From an uncultured Verrucomicrobiales bacterium (GTDB lineage Bacteria; Verrucomicrobiota; Verrucomicrobiia; Verrucomicrobiales; Akkermansiaceae): 11,817 nt of DNA. The notes under the pieces are model-generated. The model saw only the letters and a list, made by a program, of their open reading frames with translations. It searched no databases and was not told the origin of the DNA. Below are positions 6,622 through 11,817 of this stretch, in pieces (the stretch's first letter is position 1; every line of letters begins with the position of its first letter). Location of the stretch: NCBI GenBank assembly GCA_938001985.1, contig CALLBE010000108.1, positions 1 to 11,817 on the forward strand, written 5' to 3'. A program made the position numbers and the translations under genes.

Positions 6622-7743
6622 ATGACTTCAGTCAAGGAACACTCATCATTTGCTCCCTTACGAACCCTTCTTTCTAAGCAAATTGCAGTCTTAGACGGGG
6701 CCATGGGAACCACAATTCGTGGCTACGGACTTGATGAAGCTGCCGCTCGTGGTTCTCGTTTCAAAAGCAATGACAAAGATCTCTTAAATAACGGCGATAT
6801 TCTTTCCTTAACCCAGCCTGATGTCATTGGTGATATCCACAAACGATTTTTAGAAGCGGGATCACACATTATTGAAACCAATACTTTTTCTGGAACCTCC
6901 TTAGCTCAAAGTGAGTTTTTCGTACCGGACCCTAGGGAAACAGGAAAAGGCAGAAAAGACCCTGAGTTCTTTGATCGCAAGGTTTTGAATAATAGCGAGC
7001 TGATTGACCTGACTTACGACATCAATTATCAGTCCGCTAAACTCGCTAAAATGTGGTGCGAACGCATCTCGAACGACACCGGCATTGAACGCTTTGCTGC
7101 TGGTGCCATCGGGCCGATGACCGTCTCCCTTTCCAACTCACCTGACGCTGATGATGCGAGCTTCAGAACCGTCACCTTTGACCAAGTGAAGAACGCTTAC
7201 ATTGATCAAATCAAAGCGCTGATTGCTGGCGGCGTAGACATCTTAATGGTGGAGACTATTTTTGATTCTTTAAATGCAAAAGCAGCACTCGTAGCTATCC
7301 AAGAAGTTGAAGAAGAACAAGGCGTTAAGCTTCCCATTATCATCTCAGCGGCTGTCGGTCGAGGTGGGGAAACCATGATTTCCGCACAACGAGCTGATGC
7401 GATGTGGAACGCCATGCGTCATGTGGATCCGATCGCCATTGGACTTAACTGCTCCTTGGGCCCTGACTTGATGAAGCCTTTCTTGCAAGAGCTGAGTGAA
7501 GCCTCGGAAACCCACATCTCTTGCTACCCGAACGCAGGACTGCCTGACCCGCTTTCACCCACAGGATTCCCTTGCACTCCGGGGGACATGAAAGATTTCA
7601 TGAAAGACTTTGCTGAAGATGGCTTGTTGAATTTAGTCGGAGGCTGTTGCGGGAACACACCCGATCATATCAAAGCTATTGCAGAAGCCGTCGAGGGCGC
7701 CGCACCTCGAGTCATCCCAACCTTGGAGACAGCTAACGCTTAA
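6622..7743 (+). CDS. metH: Methionine synthase, homocysteine-binding subunit (split MetH, part 1)
   Basis: This 373-residue protein corresponds to the N-terminal homocysteine-binding barrel of cobalamin-dependent methionine synthase. LDGAMGT (24-30) opens the barrel, ETNTFSGTS (85-93) and ETIFDSLNAKAAL (211-223) are barrel motifs, and the zinc ligands are C277 (GLNCSLGP) and C342-C343 (GGCCGNTP). Zinc activates homocysteine thiolate for methylation. The chain ends just after VEGAAPRVIP, the point where single-chain MetH continues into the linker to the folate domain. Compared with the E. coli protein as I remember it, there is an insertion of about 25-30 residues around 99-127 (rich in charged residues), and the usual SGQ-type segment reads GGETMISAQ (248-256). 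It must work with the next gene product. AGGT stands 11 nt before the ATG. A stand-alone homocysteine methyltransferase is unlikely given the neighbour. Confidence 0.92.
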   Translation: MTSVKEHSSFAPLRTLLSKQIAVLDGAMGTTIRGYGLDEAAARGSRFKSNDKDLLNNGDILSLTQPDVIGDIHKRFLEAGSHIIETNTFSGTSLAQSEFFVPDPRETGKGRKDPEFFDRKVLNNSELIDLTYDINYQSAKLAKMWCERISNDTGIERFAAGAIGPMTVSLSNSPDADDASFRTVTFDQVKNAYIDQIKALIAGGVDILMVETIFDSLNAKAALVAIQEVEEEQGVKLPIIISAAVGRGGETMISAQRADAMWNAMRHVDPIAIGLNCSLGPDLMKPFLQELSEASETHISCYPNAGLPDPLSPTGFPCTPGDMKDFMKDFAEDGLLNLVGGCCGNTPDHIKAIAEAVEGAAPRVIPTLETANA

Positions 7744-7754
7744 TCACCCTTTTT

Positions 7755-7758
7755 AGGT
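7755..7758 (+). promoter_or_regulatory. Ribosome binding site of the second methionine synthase gene
   Basis: AGGT lies 7 nt before the ATG at 7766 and after the stop of the first gene. Its presence argues that the second part has its own start and is not the downstream half of a broken frame. Confidence 0.5.
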
Positions 7759-7765
7759 CACGCCA

Positions 7766-10546
7766 ATGAGTAAAATAATCAAACGAACCTTACGCCTTTC
7801 TGGTTCTCAAAGCTATAATCATACTGAGGAAAAAAACTTCTTAATGATTGGTGAGCGAACCAATGTTGCGGGTTCACCTAAATTTGCGCGCCTCGTTCGT
7901 GAGGGCAACTTGGAGGAAGCGATTTCGATCGCTAGGCAGCACGTCGACAATGGAGCCAACGTGATCGATATTTGTTTCGATGACGGCTTAATCGAAGGCG
8001 TGCCCATGATGACCCGTTTCCTGCAGTTGGTTCAATCCGAGCCAGATATTGCGAAAGTGCCTATCATGGTTGACTCCTCTCGCTGGGAAATCATCGAGGC
8101 GGGGTTGAAATGTATTCAAGGTAAAGGAATCGTGAACTCGCTTTCTTTAAAAGCAGGCGAAGAAGAGTTCATCCACCAAGCTAAGATTGTAAAACGCTTT
8201 GGCGCAGCAGCCGTGGTCATGGCTTTTGATGAAAAAGGGCAAGCCGCCACTTATGAAGATAAAATCAGAATCTGTGAGCGCGCTTATCGCATCCTAGTCG
8301 ATCAAGTTAATTTCCCGCCCGAAGACATCATTTTTGACCCCAATATCCTAACGGTGGCAACGGGGATTGAAGAGCACAACAACTACGCGGTCAACTTCAT
8401 CGAAGCCACTCGCTGGATCAAGCAGAATCTACCGTTTGCAAAAGTCAGTGGCGGTGTCTCTAATATCTCCTTCTCATTCCGAGGCAACAATCCTGTTCGA
8501 GAGGCCATGCACGCGGCTTTTCTTTACCATGCGACAAAAGCAGGCATGGACATGGGGATTGTAAACCCAGGAATGCTAGAAGTTTACGATGAGATCAAGC
8601 CAGACATGCTCCAATGCGTGGAAGATGTGATTCTCAACAGACGAGAGGACTCTACCGACCGTTTATTGGAGTATGCAGAACAGTTCAAAGGGCAAGCTGG
8701 GAAGAAGCGTGAAGTGGATCTTAGCTGGCGTGAGGAGCCTGTTGAAAAACGACTGGAGTACGCTTTATTAAAAGGCATCGCTGATTTTGTCGACGAAGAC
8801 ACTGAAGAGGCGAGAGTTAAGTACGAGCGCCCTCTTAAAGTAATTGAAGGCCCTCTCATGGATGGAATGGCCATTGTCGGCGATCTATTTGGTGAAGGAA
8901 AAATGTTCCTCCCTCAAGTCGTGAAATCCGCTCGCGTGATGAAAAAAGCCGTCGCGTACCTGACGCCTTACATGGAGGCCGAAAAAGCCAAAGCACTGGA
9001 AGGCAAGATCAAAGAAATTAAGGCCGAACAACCTGACATCTCAGATGAAGACGCGCTTGTTCTCGCTCAAAAAGGCAACTCCAGAGGCCGTATTGTCATG
9101 GCCACGGTAAAAGGTGATGTCCATGATATTGGTAAGAATATTGTCGGAGTGGTATTGGCTTGTAACAACTTCGAAGTCATTGACCTCGGCGTCATGGTGC
9201 CTTGCGAAAGGATTTTAGAAGTCGCTGAAAAAGAGAACGCCGACATCATTGGCCTTTCAGGCCTGATCACGCCGTCTCTGGATGAGATGATTTACGTGGC
9301 CAAGGAAGCTGAGAAAAAAGGACTCAAAACTCCGATACTCATCGGTGGAGCTACGACTTCTCCAGCGCACACTGCGATTAAGATTTCAGAGCATTATTCG
9401 GGCCCTCTCATTCACGTCTTAGACGCCTCTCGCTCCGTCCCTGTCACAACAGCCCTACTGTCTGAAGACCAAAAGCCTGCCTTTATTGAGAAAACGAATA
9501 AAAAGTACCAGCAGCTTCGTGAAAACCACGCCGGTGGCCCTCAGAAGGAATCAATTCCTTTTAAAGAAGCTCAAGCCAACCAATTCACTTGTGACTGGGA
9601 AAACTACCAACCAGCCGTTCCTGAGTTCTTAGGAACGAGGACGATTGAGAATCAGTCCATTCGAGAACTGGCGAACTATATCGATTGGACTCCTTTTTTC
9701 CACACTTGGGAAATTCGTGGGGTTTGGGACTCTGAAACCAAAGTTCTGAAAAGCAGGAACGCCGCCAGCGCCGAGCAAGCGCAAGAACTCTACCGAGATG
9801 CTTTAGAGATTTTAGAGCGAATCATTGCTGAGAATCGCTACACGGCTAAGGGCATTTATGGGTTTTTCCCAGCCAATGCCACAGCTCCTGAAGACGGTGA
9901 TGATATTGAAGTCTATAAGGATACGTCGCGCTCAGAAACGATTGCGAAGTTCCACACCCTCAGACAGCAGGTTAAGAAAACATCGAACAAACCTCATTAC
10001 GCTCTGTCTGACTTTGTCAAACCCGCTTCCTACGGAGACACGGATTACGTCGGTGGTTTTGTTGTCGGAATTCATGGGGTTGACGAATACGCTAAGGAGC
10101 TGAGAGAAAACGATCTTGATGATTACCAAGCCATTATGGCTCAGGCTATTGGAGACCGTTTAGCGGAAGCTTTTGCAGAACTTCTCCATCACCGCTCTCG
10201 AGTTGCGTGGGGGTATGAAAGACCAAATGAGTTTAATAAAAACGAATTGATCAAAGAGATTTACCGAGGCATTCGCCCCGCTCCAGGCTACCCATCACAG
10301 CCCGATCATACGGAGAAATTGACTTTATTTGAACTGCTACAAGCGACTGAAAAGACTGGCGTGGAATTGACTGAAAGCTGTGCCATGCACCCTGGTGCCG
10401 CCGTCAGTGGAATTTACTTCTCACACCCTGAGTCACGCTACTTTGCATTAAATGAACTTCAAAAAGATCAAGTCGAAGACTATGCCCAAAGAAAGGGCAT
10501 GACCTATGACGAAGCCGAGCGCTGGTTAGCGCCTTGGATGTCTTAA
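7766..10546 (+). CDS. metH: Methionine synthase, folate-, cobalamin- and AdoMet-binding subunit (split MetH, part 2)
   Basis: These 926 residues hold the remaining modules of MetH in the usual order. The pterin (methyltetrahydrofolate) domain begins with [15 protein letters not shown] (26-40) and contains IMVDSSRW (100-107) and [11 protein letters not shown] (190-200). The cobalamin cap spans about 325-420, with [20 protein letters not shown] (365-384). The Rossmann domain has the cobalt-ligand motif DVHDIG (451-456, H453), [13 protein letters not shown] (496-508) and LIGGATTS (525-532). The C-terminal reactivation domain (about 630-926) has [12 protein letters not shown] (837-848) for S-adenosylmethionine binding and the closing WLAPWMS. 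Methyl groups pass from methyltetrahydrofolate to cobalamin and then to homocysteine bound on the upstream protein. The 22-nt gap and different frame from part 1 coincide with a domain boundary. Start ATG 7766 has AGGT 7 nt upstream. Confidence 0.95.
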   Translation: MSKIIKRTLRLSGSQSYNHTEEKNFLMIGERTNVAGSPKFARLVREGNLEEAISIARQHVDNGANVIDICFDDGLIEGVPMMTRFLQLVQSEPDIAKVPIMVDSSRWEIIEAGLKCIQGKGIVNSLSLKAGEEEFIHQAKIVKRFGAAAVVMAFDEKGQAATYEDKIRICERAYRILVDQVNFPPEDIIFDPNILTVATGIEEHNNYAVNFIEATRWIKQNLPFAKVSGGVSNISFSFRGNNPVREAMHAAFLYHATKAGMDMGIVNPGMLEVYDEIKPDMLQCVEDVILNRREDSTDRLLEYAEQFKGQAGKKREVDLSWREEPVEKRLEYALLKGIADFVDEDTEEARVKYERPLKVIEGPLMDGMAIVGDLFGEGKMFLPQVVKSARVMKKAVAYLTPYMEAEKAKALEGKIKEIKAEQPDISDEDALVLAQKGNSRGRIVMATVKGDVHDIGKNIVGVVLACNNFEVIDLGVMVPCERILEVAEKENADIIGLSGLITPSLDEMIYVAKEAEKKGLKTPILIGGATTSPAHTAIKISEHYSGPLIHVLDASRSVPVTTALLSEDQKPAFIEKTNKKYQQLRENHAGGPQKESIPFKEAQANQFTCDWENYQPAVPEFLGTRTIENQSIRELANYIDWTPFFHTWEIRGVWDSETKVLKSRNAASAEQAQELYRDALEILERIIAENRYTAKGIYGFFPANATAPEDGDDIEVYKDTSRSETIAKFHTLRQQVKKTSNKPHYALSDFVKPASYGDTDYVGGFVVGIHGVDEYAKELRENDLDDYQAIMAQAIGDRLAEAFAELLHHRSRVAWGYERPNEFNKNELIKEIYRGIRPAPGYPSQPDHTEKLTLFELLQATEKTGVELTESCAMHPGAAVSGIYFSHPESRYFALNELQKDQVEDYAQRKGMTYDEAERWLAPWMS

Positions 10547-10547
10547 T

Positions 10548-10976
10548 ATGGAACGCCACACCATTCACATTCATAATGAAACCGAGATGATCAATCTCGG
10601 CTCTATGATTGCAAAAACACTGGACTCCAATGATCTGGTTGCCATTGTTGGCGATTTAGGTGCAGGAAAAACCCACTTAACCAAAGGTATCCTAGCAGGA
10701 CTGGGCTACCAAGGAGATGTGACGAGCCCGACTTTCAGTCTTGTGAATGAGTATCAATGCTCCAATCAGCGTCTTTGCCACTTCGACTTCTATCGTATTG
10801 AGAATGCGAATGAACTCCGAACGATTGGCTGGGATGAATATGTAGAAGAAGACGGGATTGTCGTGGTGGAATGGGCCAACTTATTTCCCGAGTTAATCCC
10901 GGCCACATCAAAGGTGATTAAAATTGTCCACGATGGAGACAATCGAGAGGTCTCTCTTAGTTTTTCACTTAAATAA
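10548..10976 (+). CDS. tsaE: tRNA threonylcarbamoyladenosine synthesis ATPase TsaE
   Basis: TsaE is the small ATPase that drives the TsaB-TsaD-TsaE complex making N6-threonylcarbamoyladenosine at position 37 of ANN-decoding tRNAs. At 142 residues it has family length. Visible motifs are GDLGAGKT (35-42, Walker A), VTSPTF (58-63, switch-like segment), HFDFYR (78-83) and VVVEWAN (105-111) with the conserved E-W pair. The start lies 1 nt after the metH stop, so the gene is very probably read from the metH transcript. TsaB and TsaD are not in the window. Functional linkage with methionine synthesis is not evident; the arrangement may be only positional. Confidence 0.95.
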   Translation: MERHTIHIHNETEMINLGSMIAKTLDSNDLVAIVGDLGAGKTHLTKGILAGLGYQGDVTSPTFSLVNEYQCSNQRLCHFDFYRIENANELRTIGWDEYVEEDGIVVVEWANLFPELIPATSKVIKIVHDGDNREVSLSFSLK

Positions 10977-11007
10977 AATAAGTGGCGGCCAGATGCTATA
11001 AAAGCAC

Positions 11008-11208
11008 CTAACCTCCTGGCGCAAGAACGACAATCTCCAAGCGGTCTTGGTCTGATAAAGAAGTCTGTTCAATCACAGAGGCAGGCAATGCCTCCAAGTT
11101 CAACTCAACCGCTACAGGCTTCCCCGATAGATTCAGTTGATCCAATAATTGAACTAAGGTAATACCGTCCGTTACCGTATTGGTTTCTCCATTAATAATC
11201 AGCGTCAT
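11008..11208 (-). CDS. thiS: Thiamine sulfur carrier protein ThiS
   Basis: A 66-residue ubiquitin-fold protein, the same length as E. coli ThiS. It ends in APGG; the terminal glycine is adenylated by ThiF and then carries sulfur as a thiocarboxylate for thiazole formation with ThiG. The first strand LIINGET, the helix around LVQLLDQLNL, AVELNLEALPAS and the SDQDRLEIV segment all follow the ThiS pattern. MoaD would be longer and differ in the last strand. On the - strand AAGGA stands 3 nt before the ATG, a short spacing. It is convergent with tsaE and lies 63 nt downstream of the Pro/Ala-rich gene. No thiG, thiF or thiH is present in the window. Confidence 0.9.
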   Translation of the reverse strand: MTLIINGETNTVTDGITLVQLLDQLNLSGKPVAVELNLEALPASVIEQTSLSDQDRLEIVVLAPGG

Positions 11209-11271
11209 CTTTCCTTATTAAATGGAGATAGATTGGATAAAACTCTTAGCGTTAACGGTAGGAAGCGCAGC

Positions 11272-11817
11272 TTATGCCACAAGCATCACGAGCATGAAAA
11301 GAAACGCGGCAGAACAAGCGATGGTTGGGAACAACCATGTTTTCTGTGCTGCTTTTGCTGCTTTCTTAGGCGCAGGTTTTACTTGAGGTCTCGGTTTAAC
11401 CGCTGGTTTAGGTGAAGCTTGTTTGGTTGCAGGCGCGCCTACAATCGGTTTAGCCGCTAAAGGAGTCGGTTGGCCTGGTGTTGGCGCAGCTGCAGGCGCT
11501 GGAGCTTGCAAACCTGAAGCAGGTGCCACAGGTGCTTTAGCAACTGGAGTCGGCGCAGGCGCGCTACCCACAGGTCTAGGAGCAGTCGCAGGAGGCCTTG
11601 CTGTAGGTGCCTGAGGAGGCGTATTAAGACCAGGTGCAGGGGCCGCTACCGGAGGTTTCACCGGTTGAGGCGGTGTCACGGGAGCGGCTGTCTTTAAATT
11701 CGGAGCAACAGGCGGAGCGGCTGGAGAAACAGGAGGGGTCGCAGGTGCTCCTGGAGTTGCCAGTTTATTAATAGGAGGTGCCGCAGGTACGCCTCCAGCA
11801 TTAAGTTTATTGATTGG
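11272..11817 (-). CDS. Pro/Ala-rich protein with C-terminal membrane helix (5' end outside window)
   Basis: The - strand frame is open from the right edge to a TAA at 11272, giving 181 visible residues; the start is not in the window. A GTG at 11679 is internal and not used. Most of the chain is low-complexity proline, alanine and valine with loosely repeated short units such as PPINKL, PINKLN, APNLKTA and PGLNTPP. It then turns basic (KPAVKPRPQVKPAPKKAAK) and ends in a single helix, TWLFPTIACSAAFLFMLVML, followed by VA. This suggests a cytoplasmic disordered region tethered by a C-terminal anchor. Similar Pro/Ala-rich repeat proteins are common in Verrucomicrobia, as I recall. No function can be named. 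Composition alone makes the - frame more credible than the alanine/glycine-rich frames opposite. Confidence 0.72.
   Translation of the reverse strand, partial: PINKLNAGGVPAAPPINKLATPGAPATPPVSPAAPPVAPNLKTAAPVTPPQPVKPPVAAPAPGLNTPPQAPTARPPATAPRPVGSAPAPTPVAKAPVAPASGLQAPAPAAAPTPGQPTPLAAKPIVGAPATKQASPKPAVKPRPQVKPAPKKAAKAAQKTWLFPTIACSAAFLFMLVMLVA

Noticed and set aside
8584..8874. A 96-residue - strand frame opposite the second methionine synthase gene.
   Set aside because: It is a shadow of the strongly conserved MetH frame with serine-rich, motif-free translation.
11222..11386. A 54-residue + strand frame with an ATG start (MEIDWIKLLALTVGS...), antisense to the 3' end of the Pro/Ala-rich gene.
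   Set aside because: It has no ribosome site and overlaps the more credible - strand gene, whose repeats and terminal helix explain the bases. A small antisense gene is not excluded.
11423..11614. Ala/Gly-rich + strand frame.
   Set aside because: It is the mirror of the Pro/Ala-rich - strand gene, as expected from GCx and CCx codons read backwards.

Overview
The window is a dense bacterial chromosome segment with nine complete protein genes that have assignable or describable products, two genes cut off by the window ends, one small gene of unknown function and one tRNA. No transposase, integrase, phage gene, CRISPR array or rRNA was seen, and no gap without a gene exceeds about 180 bases. 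Gene content (DUF374-type acyltransferase, a methionine synthase divided over two genes, a Pro/Ala-rich repeat protein with a C-terminal membrane anchor) and the many weak Shine-Dalgarno signals would suit a member of the Verrucomicrobiota or a related PVC-group bacterium. That placement is an inference from protein style, not from a marker gene.

Bases 1-4058 (+ strand) hold four tightly packed genes that look like one operon: the C-terminal end of a BtaA-like (DUF3419) 3-amino-3-carboxypropyl transferase, a membrane CTP-dependent phytol/dolichol-kinase-like protein with an extra membrane half, a GNAT-fold acyltransferase, and an AMP-forming acyl-CoA/acyl-ACP ligase. The gaps are 11 nt, a 4-nt ATGA overlap, and 12 nt. 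The set suggests synthesis or remodelling of an unusual polar lipid, possibly homoserine- or betaine-headed. This is the most interesting part of the window.

Bases 4059-5043 (- strand, read right to left) hold a TMEM220-like four-helix membrane protein, tRNA-Ala(GGC), and a small uncharacterised protein. A perfect 12-bp inverted repeat and an adjacent 12-nt palindrome lie where this unit converges with the lipid operon.

Bases 5223-6477 hold a DUF374 lysophospholipid-type acyltransferase (+), convergent with GTP cyclohydrolase II ribA (-). RibA diverges from the methionine synthase genes.

Bases 6622-10976 (+) hold cobalamin-dependent methionine synthase as two proteins, a homocysteine-binding module (373 aa) and a folate/B12/AdoMet-binding module (926 aa), followed 1 nt later by tsaE, a tRNA t6A modification ATPase. 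Together the two MetH proteins cover all domains of the usual single chain.

Bases 11008-11817 (- strand) hold thiS, the thiamine sulfur carrier, downstream of a Pro/Ala-rich protein with a C-terminal membrane helix that runs off the right end of the window.
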